64,000 nucleotides of DNA from Rhodospirillaceae bacterium. Its GTDB lineage: Bacteria > Pseudomonadota > Alphaproteobacteria > UBA8366 > GCA-2717185. Below, piece after piece: positions 6,752 to 15,837 of this stretch; the stretch's first letter is position 1, and the number at the start of each line of letters is the position of its first letter. Under the pieces are notes generated by a model. That model was not told where the DNA came from. It did no database searches and saw only the letters and a program-made list of their open reading frames with translations. Made by a program: the position numbers and the translations under genes. The stretch lies in the NCBI GenBank assembly GCA_002717185.1, contig PBDC01000039.1, positions 68,391 through 132,390 on the forward strand. Reading direction: 5' to 3'.

Positions 6752-9706
6752 TTAGCTTGCCTTCCCGCGGTTGCGGCGCACTATCTGTTTCAGAGGCAAG
6801 GTAAGTGCATCATCAACGAGCATCGCTTGCTCTTCCATATGCCGCTGCATGAGGCCGGTCGCAGGAGCCGCCGCTTCCACCCTGCCAATATAGCGTGGCC
6901 GATCCGGCGACATACCGTGTTCGATCATGATTGCCTCGAGCCGCCGGTCAATAAAGGTCCAGGCACCCATATTCTCAGGCTCCTCCTGACACCAGACGAC
7001 TTCGGCCTGTTTGAATCGACCGAGTTCCTCGGTCAACGCCTTCTTCGGAAAAGGGTAAAGCTGTTCGACACGCATCAGGTAAATATCGTCGATACCGCGC
7101 TTGTCACGCTCTTCCAGAAGATCGAAATAGACCTTACCGCTGCACAATACAACACGGCGAATTTCCTTGTCTGCCTTCAGCCTTCTGTTGGACTGCGCAT
7201 CATCCCAAAGCACCCGATGGAATGTCGTACCGGGTCCAAACTCCTCCAGCTTCGAGACGCAGCGCTTATGCCGTAGCAGAGATTTTGGCGTCATGAGGAT
7301 CAGCGGTTTGCGGAAGTTGCGATGCTGCTGTCGGCGCAACACGTGAAAATAGTTCGAAGGTACGGTCAGGTTGCAGACCTGCATATTGTCATCACCGCAG
7401 AGCTGGAGATAGCGCTCGAGACGGGCGGAGGAATGCTCCGGCCCCTGCCCCTCGTAACCGTGTGGCAGCAGCATAACAAGACCGTTCATGCGCAGCCATT
7501 TGTGCTCTCCCGACGAAATGAACTGGTCGATGATTACCTGTGCTCCGTTGGCGAAATCACCAAACTGCGCTTCCCACATCACCAGTGCGTGAGGTTCGGC
7601 AGAGCTGTAGCCATACTCAAAGCCGAGAACACCAAACTCCGACAAGGGACTGTCAATGATTTCGAACGGAGCCTGCCCAAAACGAATATTGTTAAGAGGG
7701 ATGAAGGATTCTTCGGTTTCCTGATCGATCAACGCTGCGTGCCGCTGGCTGAAAGTACCACGCCGGCAATCCTCGCCGGAAAGCCGAACCTGGGTAGACT
7801 CAACCAGCAAAGCCCCGATAGCAAGTGCTTCACCGGTCGCCCAGTCAATGCCTTCCCCCGTCTCGAACATTTTTTTCTTAGTTTGCAGCTGGCGAATTAT
7901 CTTGCTGTTGGCAATGAAATTCTGCGGCAGTTCGGTCAGCGCATTGCCAACCTCTTGCAGCACATCCATCTTGACTGCCGTGTCGCCGCGACGCGCTTCG
8001 CCAGACGCTATGGTTAGGCCTTCCCATTTCCCCTCAAGCCAGTTGGCCTTGTTTGGCTTGTAGAATTGCGAGGCCTTAAACTCCACGTCGAGCTCAGCCT
8101 CGAATTGAGATACTATCCCTTCGGCTTCGCCAGACTCTATTACCTCTTCGTTTTCGAGCTGGTGCGCGTAGATCTGGCGCGTCGTTGGATGCTCAGCAAT
8201 CTTTTTATACATGCGCGGCTGGGTAAAGAGCGGCTCGTCACCCTCATTGTGGCCATGGCGCCGATAGCACCATAGATCGATCACAACGTCTTTCTGGAAC
8301 TTCTGCCGGTATTCGGTCGCCATGCGTGCGACCTGCACACAGGCCTCCGGATCATCGCCGTTCACATGGAAGATTGGCGCTGACACCATCTTCGCCACGT
8401 CTGAACAATAAGGCGACGAGCGCGAATACGACGGGCTTGTGGTAAAGCCAATCTGGTTGTTAACGATAAAATGGATCGTGCCGCCAGTCTGATAACCAAG
8501 CAGCTGCGACAGATCGAAGGTCTCCGGCACTATGCCCTGGCCGGGAAAAGACGCATCACCATGCAACAACAAGCCAACGACTTTTTCGCGGTCCACATCG
8601 CCGCGCTGACGCTGCTTCGCCCGGACCTTGCCAAGCACGACGGTATTCACGGCTTCCAAATGACTAGGGTTGGGCACCAGGGATAAGTGGACGGTGCGGC
8701 CATCGAATTCGCGGTTGGCCGAGGTGCCTAGATGATATTTTACGTCACCCGAACCGTAACCCACATTTGGTTCCGAAGAATTGCCTGAAAACTCCGAGAA
8801 GATCGCCCGATACGGCTTGTCCATAACGTTTGCAAGAACATTCAACCGACCCCGATGCGGCATGCCGATGATAACTTCCTCAATACCGAGTTGTGCGCCA
8901 CGCTTTAGGATCTGCTCAATCGCTGGAACGACGGACTCGCCGCCATCCAAGCCAAAGCGTTTCGTACCCTTATGCTTTCGATCAAGATACTTTTCGAAGT
9001 ATTCGGATTCCGTCAAGCGTTGCAGAATCGTGCGTTTCCCGAGATCGGTGAAGCCCGTATCGTTGCGCTTGCTCTCCATACGCTCCTGAATCCAGGCCTT
9101 CTCCTCTGGTACCTGGATATGCATGAACTCGACGCCGATATTCCCGCAATAGGTTTCCTCGCAGACCTTCACAATCTGCTTGATCGACGCCGTTTCCAGA
9201 CCCAATACGTAGTTGATAAAAATCGGCCGATCGAGATCTCTTTCCGTGAAGCCGTAACTTGCCGGATCTAGATCCGCATGTGAGATCTTTTCGACCAGCC
9301 CAAGCGGGTCGAGGTTCGCGTGCAGATGGCCGCGCACGCGATAATTACGAATTAGCATCAGCGCGCGCAGCGAATCCGTCGTCGCCTGCCGAATTTGGTC
9401 CGGCAATGCCATCGGCATCGGTACATATTGAGCTTGCGGCGATGCAGCCTGCGTCATGCCCACCGTCGCGTCCGACATTGACACGCTGCCATTGCCACTC
9501 CCGACGACTGAGGTCTCCCGCCGCGACCAACTGGCGCCTTCCCAGTCCTTCAAAAATTCCTTCGTATCGTCATCCAGCTCACCAAAAAACTCTGCCCAAT
9601 CCGCATCGACCGAGCCAGAATCTTTCAAAAACTGTGCGTAGAGTTCGGAGATATACGCTTCGTTGGCGCCAAACAGGAAAGAGTTATTTTCCATAAATGA
9701 TGCCAT
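6752..9706 (-). CDS. sucA: 2-oxoglutarate dehydrogenase E1 (thiamine diphosphate-dependent)
   Basis: A 984-residue E1 that decarboxylates 2-oxoglutarate and reductively succinylates the E2 lipoyl arm. The N-terminus NNSFLFGANEAYISELY is the short E2-binding segment typical of OdhA/SucA. The thiamine-binding region contains HFIVNNQIGFTTSP, and the transketolase-like C-terminal half contains LPHGYEGQGPEHSSARLER. I take the ATG at 9706. A GTG four codons upstream (9718) is also in frame and overlaps a small upstream reading frame that stops one base before this ATG. sucB follows after 34 bases, and mdh lies 485 bases upstream on the same strand. Confidence 0.97.
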   Translation of the reverse strand: MASFMENNSFLFGANEAYISELYAQFLKDSGSVDADWAEFFGELDDDTKEFLKDWEGASWSRRETSVVGSGNGSVSMSDATVGMTQAASPQAQYVPMPMALPDQIRQATTDSLRALMLIRNYRVRGHLHANLDPLGLVEKISHADLDPASYGFTERDLDRPIFINYVLGLETASIKQIVKVCEETYCGNIGVEFMHIQVPEEKAWIQERMESKRNDTGFTDLGKRTILQRLTESEYFEKYLDRKHKGTKRFGLDGGESVVPAIEQILKRGAQLGIEEVIIGMPHRGRLNVLANVMDKPYRAIFSEFSGNSSEPNVGYGSGDVKYHLGTSANREFDGRTVHLSLVPNPSHLEAVNTVVLGKVRAKQRQRGDVDREKVVGLLLHGDASFPGQGIVPETFDLSQLLGYQTGGTIHFIVNNQIGFTTSPSYSRSSPYCSDVAKMVSAPIFHVNGDDPEACVQVARMATEYRQKFQKDVVIDLWCYRRHGHNEGDEPLFTQPRMYKKIAEHPTTRQIYAHQLENEEVIESGEAEGIVSQFEAELDVEFKASQFYKPNKANWLEGKWEGLTIASGEARRGDTAVKMDVLQEVGNALTELPQNFIANSKIIRQLQTKKKMFETGEGIDWATGEALAIGALLVESTQVRLSGEDCRRGTFSQRHAALIDQETEESFIPLNNIRFGQAPFEIIDSPLSEFGVLGFEYGYSSAEPHALVMWEAQFGDFANGAQVIIDQFISSGEHKWLRMNGLVMLLPHGYEGQGPEHSSARLERYLQLCGDDNMQVCNLTVPSNYFHVLRRQQHRNFRKPLILMTPKSLLRHKRCVSKLEEFGPGTTFHRVLWDDAQSNRRLKADKEIRRVVLCSGKVYFDLLEERDKRGIDDIYLMRVEQLYPFPKKALTEELGRFKQAEVVWCQEEPENMGAWTFIDRRLEAIMIEHGMSPDRPRYIGRVEAAAPATGLMQRHMEEQAMLVDDALTLPLKQIVRRNRGKAS

Positions 9707-9707
9707 T

Positions 9708-9863
9708 TCACACCCCACAGCCTTCGAGCACGTTCAATTTGTGCCCTTCACCACCGACCACTACAGGGATTTTCGCGACACTGGCATAGGCGATCTTCAT
9801 CGGATCAAATTTCGACGCCAGCGCACCTCGACCACCAGAAGTGATTGTCACCAAATGACCCAT
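9708..9863 (-). CDS. Possible 51-residue small protein ahead of sucA
   Basis: An ATG-started frame of 51 codons ending one base before the sucA start codon (TGA, A, ATG). The product begins MGHLVTITSGGRGALASKF and ends in a hydrophobic KIPVVVGGEGHKLNVLEG stretch. I recognise no family with confidence. The KIPVVV-xx-EG pattern loosely recalls the C-terminus of SucC (KVPLVVRLEG), and sucC is what usually sits upstream of sucA in related genomes, so it may be a decayed remnant. Its position would allow translational coupling to sucA. No clear ribosome site precedes it. Confidence 0.3.
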   Translation of the reverse strand: MGHLVTITSGGRGALASKFDPMKIAYASVAKIPVVVGGEGHKLNVLEGCGV

Positions 9864-9871
9864 TTAATTAC

Positions 9872-9925
9872 TCACCGGTCCAGTCTGTTTGGTAACCAGA
9901 ACGTTCCACAACATCTCGTTGGCAT
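9872..9925 (-). CDS. Possible 17-codon leader ORF with a perfect Shine-Dalgarno
   Basis: On the minus strand a perfect AGGAGG (9934-9939) stands 8 bases before an ATG at 9925 that opens only 17 codons (MPTRCCGTFWLPNRLDR). It ends 8 bases before the 51-codon frame that abuts sucA. The ribosome site is better than that of sucA itself, so this could be a leader peptide or a leftover gene start. The peptide resembles no attenuator I know. Confidence 0.25.
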   Translation of the reverse strand: MPTRCCGTFWLPNRLDR

Positions 9926-10203
9926 TTTTTTGACCTCCTAGATAAAACTAACGAACAGGCGTCACACTTTTCGTCGGAATAACTCTTGAACCAGCCAACC
10001 TCCAGGCCACCGATTTATCCGGCTATTGACAACCCACACAGACTAACGTGACCCTGAGCGACGTTTGCCGCTACGATCACGCCGTTAGTTGGCTGCACTA
10101 GGGGGGCAGCGAAACCAAAATTCCACGAAAGATTATTCGCCTGCAACACTTGGTTATTAAGGGTGCCGCTCGCTCCTTAAGGTTCGATAAGAATGCGCCC
10201 CTG
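9926..10203. other. Non-coding part of the mdh-sucA gap
   Basis: The region between mdh and sucA is lower in GC and frequently interrupted by stops. In many alphaproteobacteria sucC and sucD lie here. Neither an intact copy nor a clear fragment is visible in this part. I see no convincing terminator or promoter, though one would be expected for sucA because the gap is long. Confidence 0.4.
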
Positions 10204-11223
<1,020 letters not shown>

Positions 11224-11379
11224 TTAGTGAAAATATGCACCGGCATTTTCGTGACTGAGTTCTCACTGCCAATGCCCCGATCGTGAGGCTAAAACCGCAC
11301 CCGAAATCCCCATTTTTCGCGTACCTGAGACCCTTCGCTGTGGTACGACGAAACAGGTATTAGGGGCAAGAGGAACGGG

Positions 11380-11862
11380 CTAACTATTCTGCGAAGGCCA
11401 TTGTTTTTTCGTGCTCTGTCTCGCATCAAGCGCACGGTTGCGGTGATCGTTCAACAAACGCGCCATATTAGCCGGTTTAAAGCCATAAGTTTCGTTCAAA
11501 ACGACCCGTTTAGGCCGCTCCTCCCCGGCCACGCTGTGATAAAATTCCACGTAGTAGCCCAAGATGCCACGCCGAACGTTGAAATCCGAAACCACGGACC
11601 ACTCATATCGTTTGATCGAAAACATCTCTGCAACGTTGAAGCCCTTATTATCAGGCCAAAGCGCATAAGCATTCGGCACCAGGTGGAAGGCGAAGAAAAT
11701 GGCGCCGAGCACCATGAAGAGGGCTGGTATCCAGGCATCGCCGGTGCCCTGTATCCAAAGATGGATAAGCAGACCCGCCATGACCGCACAGGCCGCAGAC
11801 AGGCCAAGGCAGCGGAGCGGTGAAGGCCGCAGAACCTCATTCTTTTCCGGCTTCTGTTTCAC
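11380..11862 (-). CDS. Small membrane protein, two TM helices plus PH-like domain
   Basis: A 160-residue protein with two hydrophobic helices (about 18-36 and 43-62) followed by a soluble part, FSIKRYEWSVVSDFNVRRG onward, that resembles bacterial PH-like domains of the STM3941/YdbT kind. This fold is inferred from the pattern only. It ends in a basic and polar tail. The GTG start overlaps the zapE stop by four bases (GTGA), so it is translationally coupled to zapE as the last gene of a four-gene operon. Function unknown; a membrane location is near certain. Confidence 0.65.
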   Translation of the reverse strand: MKQKPEKNEVLRPSPLRCLGLSAACAVMAGLLIHLWIQGTGDAWIPALFMVLGAIFFAFHLVPNAYALWPDNKGFNVAEMFSIKRYEWSVVSDFNVRRGILGYYVEFYHSVAGEERPKRVVLNETYGFKPANMARLLNDHRNRALDARQSTKKQWPSQNS

Positions 11863-12992
11863 GCAGCCACCTCGCTGCCATGTGGTGCATTCAGATATTC
11901 CTCCGATTGCATCTCCATAAGTCGGCTAACCGTGCGCTCAAACTCGAAGGCATGCCGGCCCTCTTTATAAAGTTCTCCCGGGGTCACCTCAGCGCCCATA
12001 ACGAGATTGCATTTGTGCTCATATAGTTCGTCGATCAGTAACATGAAGCGTTTGGCTTCGTTTCGGCGCGCCTCCGGCATTTTCGGCACCCCATTCAGAA
12101 CGATCGTGTGATAGCGCTCCGCCACCGCTATGTAGTCAACAGCGCCGCGTGCTTCGGCACAGAGTTGCTCGAAGCTGAACCAAGCAACACCCCGCGCCGC
12201 GCGGGACACTGCCAAGACTCGACCTTTCAATTCAACCTCGTCCGGCTGAGCAATAGCACCTTCCGTCAGGGCAGCGAAATCCTTCTCAAGCGCATCCGTG
12301 GTCGCCTTGCCCAGAGGCGACAAATAGACCTGCATGTGCATTAGCCGCTCGTGTCGATAATCTGTTGGTGAATCTAGATGCATCACGTCGAGCTTTTCCT
12401 TAATCAGGTCGATAAACCGCAGGAATAACTCACGGTTGAGGCCATCTTTGTACAAGACATCCGGTGCAAAATTCGATGTCGCGACGATAACAACGCCTCG
12501 GGCGAAAAGTGCCTCAAACAACCGGCCCAAGATCATCGCATCTGCAATATCGACAACATGAAATTCGTCGAAGCAAAGTAACCAAGCACCCTTTGCGACG
12601 TCATCAGCAATGGGGATAATGGGATCGCCATCGCGACTATCCTTAGGTTGCTTGCGCCACGCGTGCAGCTTCTCCTGAACCTCGATCATAAATTCATGAA
12701 AATGAACGCGGCGCTTCTGTGCAATGATGGATTTTTCGAAGAACAAATCCATCAGCATCGACTTGCCGCGGCCCACACCGCCGTAAATATAGAGGCCCAT
12801 AGGCGGATCGGCGACCTGGCGGATGAGGCCGAGCCGCGCCTTCCAGCCAGTCATCCCGGTGGTCGGGTCGTAATCCTTCAGGTCATTGTGCAGGCTCTGA
12901 AACTTTTCGATTGTGTGTTCCTGCATCTGGTCCGCCTGCAGCTCTCCATTCCGTTTCATCTCCAGATAGGCGCAAAGGGGCCCGTCCTGCAT
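11859..12992 (-). CDS. zapE: ZapE/AFG1-type AAA+ ATPase, cell division protein
   Basis: A 377-residue ATPase with Walker A GGVGRGKS (71-78), Walker B LLCFDEFHV and the family feature FHEFMIEVQEKLH after the P-loop. ZapE binds FtsZ and destabilises the Z ring in E. coli. The mitochondrial homologue AFG1/LACE1 assists turnover of respiratory subunits. In many alphaproteobacteria zapE sits just upstream of mdh, and the same order holds here apart from the small membrane gene in between. It begins directly after the stop of the SDR gene, with no intervening base. Confidence 0.93.
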   Translation of the reverse strand: MQDGPLCAYLEMKRNGELQADQMQEHTIEKFQSLHNDLKDYDPTTGMTGWKARLGLIRQVADPPMGLYIYGGVGRGKSMLMDLFFEKSIIAQKRRVHFHEFMIEVQEKLHAWRKQPKDSRDGDPIIPIADDVAKGAWLLCFDEFHVVDIADAMILGRLFEALFARGVVIVATSNFAPDVLYKDGLNRELFLRFIDLIKEKLDVMHLDSPTDYRHERLMHMQVYLSPLGKATTDALEKDFAALTEGAIAQPDEVELKGRVLAVSRAARGVAWFSFEQLCAEARGAVDYIAVAERYHTIVLNGVPKMPEARRNEAKRFMLLIDELYEHKCNLVMGAEVTPGELYKEGRHAFEFERTVSRLMEMQSEEYLNAPHGSEVAA

Positions 12993-13742
12993 CTAAAATC
13001 CTCCGGCGACCGGCAGCACTGCGCCAGTTGTGTATGCTGATTCCGAAGAGAGCAGAAACCGGATCGCTGCCGCCATCTCGTCCGGCGTCCCAGCGCGGCC
13101 CAACGGAATGACCGACGACAAACGATCAATACGCCCGGGCTCTCCCGCTTTGGCATGAAGTTCAGTAGCCGTCAGGCCAGGCGAAACAGCGTTCACGCGG
13201 ATACCTTCACCGGCAACCTCCACCGCCAGACCAACTGTCATCGTATTCATGGCACCCTTTGTGGCCGCATAATGCACCCACTCCCCGGCCGAACCGCGTG
13301 TCGCCGCTGTAGAGGATATATTCACGATCGATCCGCCCTTACCACCATATGCGGTCGACATCCGTCGTACCGCCTCTCGGCAGCAAAGAATTGGACCGAT
13401 AAAGTTTACACCACTGACATAGCGTAAGGTCTCTTCGGTAACAGAGTCGATGCGCGAGAACCCGCCGGTCACGCCGGCATTATTGACTAGCGCACTAAGC
13501 ACCCCAAGCTCCCGGTCAACCGTCTCGAACATCGTCAGGATATCCGCTTCCACAGCATTATCCGCCACAATCGCGAGCCCGCGCTGGCCGATTTTTTCTA
13601 TATCGGCGACGACAGCCTTTGCCGCCACCTCATTCGATAGATAGGAAAACGCGACGTCGTAGCCGTCAGCCGCCAGCAAACGTGCCGTCGCCGCGCCAAT
13701 GCCGCGACTACCGTCTGTAATCAGAGCGATCGGTGCTGTCAT
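12993..13742 (-). CDS. Short-chain dehydrogenase/reductase (SDR)
   Basis: A 249-residue classical SDR of the SDR family oxidoreductase / glucose-1-dehydrogenase-like group. It has NNAG (87-90), active-site Ser143/144, Tyr158 and Lys162 (YxxxK), and the PG segment after the sixth strand (VSPGLTATEL). The cofactor motif TGxxxGIG reads TDGSRGIG (9-16), so the first glycine is aspartate, which a single GGC-to-GAC change would produce. This may alter cofactor binding. The start overlaps the stop of the upstream SAF-tail oxidoreductase (ATGA), and zapE abuts its stop. Substrate unknown. Confidence 0.85.
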   Translation of the reverse strand: MTAPIALITDGSRGIGAATARLLAADGYDVAFSYLSNEVAAKAVVADIEKIGQRGLAIVADNAVEADILTMFETVDRELGVLSALVNNAGVTGGFSRIDSVTEETLRYVSGVNFIGPILCCREAVRRMSTAYGGKGGSIVNISSTAATRGSAGEWVHYAATKGAMNTMTVGLAVEVAGEGIRVNAVSPGLTATELHAKAGEPGRIDRLSSVIPLGRAGTPDEMAAAIRFLLSSESAYTTGAVLPVAGGF

Positions 13743-15091
13743 TCTGCCGCCCGCGCGTTTCGGCGATCGCGCGTCTCCATCTCGCGGCGAAAGCGCACGG
13801 TCGAATCGTTCTCGTCATAAGTAACATCGGCCCAGCAAACCGGCTGCCCCGCCGTGACCGGTGTCTTCAAGGTCATATCATGCGCCAACCCGATGGGTAG
13901 CCCACCCAGCGACAGGGAGTCTTCCGACCGCATCAGCTTACCCCACACCGTGTATCCGCCTTCACCGTCCAGAACCTCACCCACCTTAAGGTCCCGCTTC
14001 GCGGTCGCGACCACATCGCCGCGCCACCCGGTCACCGCGCCCGTAGGCTCGCCCCGCAGCGCAGCGCTGGCGACGGAGATGCCAAGTTCAAGTCCAATCA
14101 GATGGAAGGGTTTATACATGGCGCTGTAACGGCCAGTCTCGTCGGTCATCAGCCCGTATTCAGCAAAGCACCGCTCTACATAATCGTTTGGCGCCTCGAA
14201 GGTCACGTATACGCCCCAGCGCAGATCGCCGACCACATGTCGCCCGTCACGCTCCTCGCTGGAAATGACTTCTACCGTGCCCTTCTCTGCCAAAACACCG
14301 CCATCGCTTCTCGGTCGCAAAATGTGCGCCAGGTCCTGCACCCCACAAGCAGGAAACATCAGGCCATCCTTTGGCGCAGCAAGCCCAGTGGCGTTCACCA
14401 CCGCCGCCATCTCAATCCCTGATTTGGTGCCGTCCAAGAAGGAGTTGAACATTTTCGGATTCATGCCGCCTTCCGCAGCTTGTTCGGGCCTTATCCCATA
14501 ATGATCCCAGACTGTTCCCGGAGTGGAAGAATGATAGTGCGGTAGGTACTTTGTGCCCTTGCCGGCACAAATCACCTCAAAGCCGCAGCTGCGCGCCCAG
14601 TCAATCATCTCGCAGATCAGCGCGGGTTGGTCGCCATAGGCCATGGAGTAGACAATGCCGGCCGCCGCTGCCTTCTCGGCCAACAAGGGCCCGGCTAACA
14701 CGTCGGCTTCCACATTGACCATGATGATATGGGTTCCATGTGCGCAAGCGAGCAGCGCGTGGCGCACACCGGCTGCGGGACTGCCGGTCGAGTCCACCAC
14801 AACATCTACCGCGGCGATTAACGCTTCAGCATTCTCAGTAATGAATGTCGTGCCATTGGTGCGGGCTTCGTCGAAAGAGGAAGCAACGTATTGCGACTCG
14901 GGCCAGCCTATTTGATCCAGGGCGGCACGTGCGTTATCTGGCGCCAAGTCGGCGACCCCGAGCACGTGAATGCCAGCGGTTCGAGGAGCCTGCGACAGGT
15001 ACATTGAGCCGAATTTTCCGGCGCCGATCACGCCGACGCGAACTGCGTTATCTGCCGCGGCGCGCTGAGCGAGCATGCTGTGCAAGTTCAT
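13739..15091 (-). CDS. NAD(P)-dependent oxidoreductase, homoserine-dehydrogenase-like with SAF-type C-terminus (COG4091-like)
   Basis: A 450-residue protein. The N-terminal Rossmann fold carries VGVIGAGKFGSMYL (about residues 19-32), the middle part resembles homoserine dehydrogenase-like enzymes, and the C-terminal about 100 residues (KRDLKVGEVLDGEGGYTVWG) resemble an SAF domain. Proteins of this build are annotated as predicted homoserine dehydrogenases, and some act on branched or sugar-acid substrates. The true substrate is open. The ATG at 15091 is preferred over a GTG at 15103. It heads the operon with the SDR, zapE and the membrane protein, overlapping the SDR start by four bases. Confidence 0.75.
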   Translation of the reverse strand: MNLHSMLAQRAAADNAVRVGVIGAGKFGSMYLSQAPRTAGIHVLGVADLAPDNARAALDQIGWPESQYVASSFDEARTNGTTFITENAEALIAAVDVVVDSTGSPAAGVRHALLACAHGTHIIMVNVEADVLAGPLLAEKAAAAGIVYSMAYGDQPALICEMIDWARSCGFEVICAGKGTKYLPHYHSSTPGTVWDHYGIRPEQAAEGGMNPKMFNSFLDGTKSGIEMAAVVNATGLAAPKDGLMFPACGVQDLAHILRPRSDGGVLAEKGTVEVISSEERDGRHVVGDLRWGVYVTFEAPNDYVERCFAEYGLMTDETGRYSAMYKPFHLIGLELGISVASAALRGEPTGAVTGWRGDVVATAKRDLKVGEVLDGEGGYTVWGKLMRSEDSLSLGGLPIGLAHDMTLKTPVTAGQPVCWADVTYDENDSTVRFRREMETRDRRNARAAE

Positions 15092-15103
15092 GGACGATAC
15101 CAC

Positions 15104-15837
15104 TTGACGTTCCGAATGGGCGGCAAAATCCCAAATTCCCGACGAACAGGCAAGCGCTGTTAATTGTCGCGAAACTTGTTCCTATTAAGCTGGGCTTCAT
15201 TTTAGAAAAATTTCGAGTCGCCGGTAAATTCATGGCCATCGACTTATAGATGACGCCCATACTCGACCTGCAGCGAGGTACCTTGGCAAAGAGTTTGCGA
15301 AGCAGCTGCTGCGACCTCACGGCGGTGTACGTTACTGCCCTACCGTTCACCTCACACAGCAACCATCTGCAGCCTGCATCCTGGCGACAACCCTTGGCAT
15401 CTCAAAATCGACCATCGCCCGAGCACTAGACCTCCCTAGCACACGCTATCTTCTGCGTGGCAAAATCTATTATGAAAATTGCCACTCGATACTGGTGCAG
15501 CGCACCATCAAAGGTTCGGTTCAACTCTCAGAATTTTTCTACCTGTTCCATAATTTGTTATCGCAAGCACAGCCTCTGCAGAATCCGCCTAAAGAGAAAA
15601 TGGATAAGATAGAGAGATTGCCTCTATGTAGGCGTTTGGACTAGTCCGGAGATGGCGAATACACCAGAGAGACGGATCCTCAAGCTAAGAGAAGACAAGA
15701 ATTCGAATTTGAATTGCGCCTTCTACTTTGTAGAGGCGCGAACATCTCAAATATCACCAAGACCAGTGAGCCACCCCCTAGCGCGGCCGACTAAGGACTA
15801 TCCCGAAAAAAAATCCTGCGCGGTTAAGGTTTCGTGC
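15104..15837. other. 734-bp gap containing a start-less frame with an HTH-like stretch
   Basis: This is the longest gene-poor stretch of the window. GC is below that of the flanks. On the plus strand one frame stays open from 15228 to the TAG at 15642-15644 but has no ATG, GTG or TTG near its beginning (see the separate entry). Otherwise I see no terminator, repeat or RNA structure. The upstream promoter for the minus-strand oxidoreductase operon should lie near 15100-15200. Confidence 0.4.
15228..15644 (+). pseudogene. Open frame without start codon, HTH-like segment (possible decayed regulator)
   Basis: This frame is open for 138 codons. In its middle it reads ILATTLGISKSTIARALDLP, which has the spacing of a helix-turn-helix (compare the LacI-type opening of LGISKSTVSRAL). 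It continues YLLRGKIYYENCHSILVQ, then SVQLSEFFYLFHNLL. There is no plausible start codon upstream of the HTH-like part, since a TAA closes the frame just before 15228. It could be the 3' part of a truncated transcription factor or transposase, or a chance frame. Conservation in relatives would decide. Confidence 0.25.
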
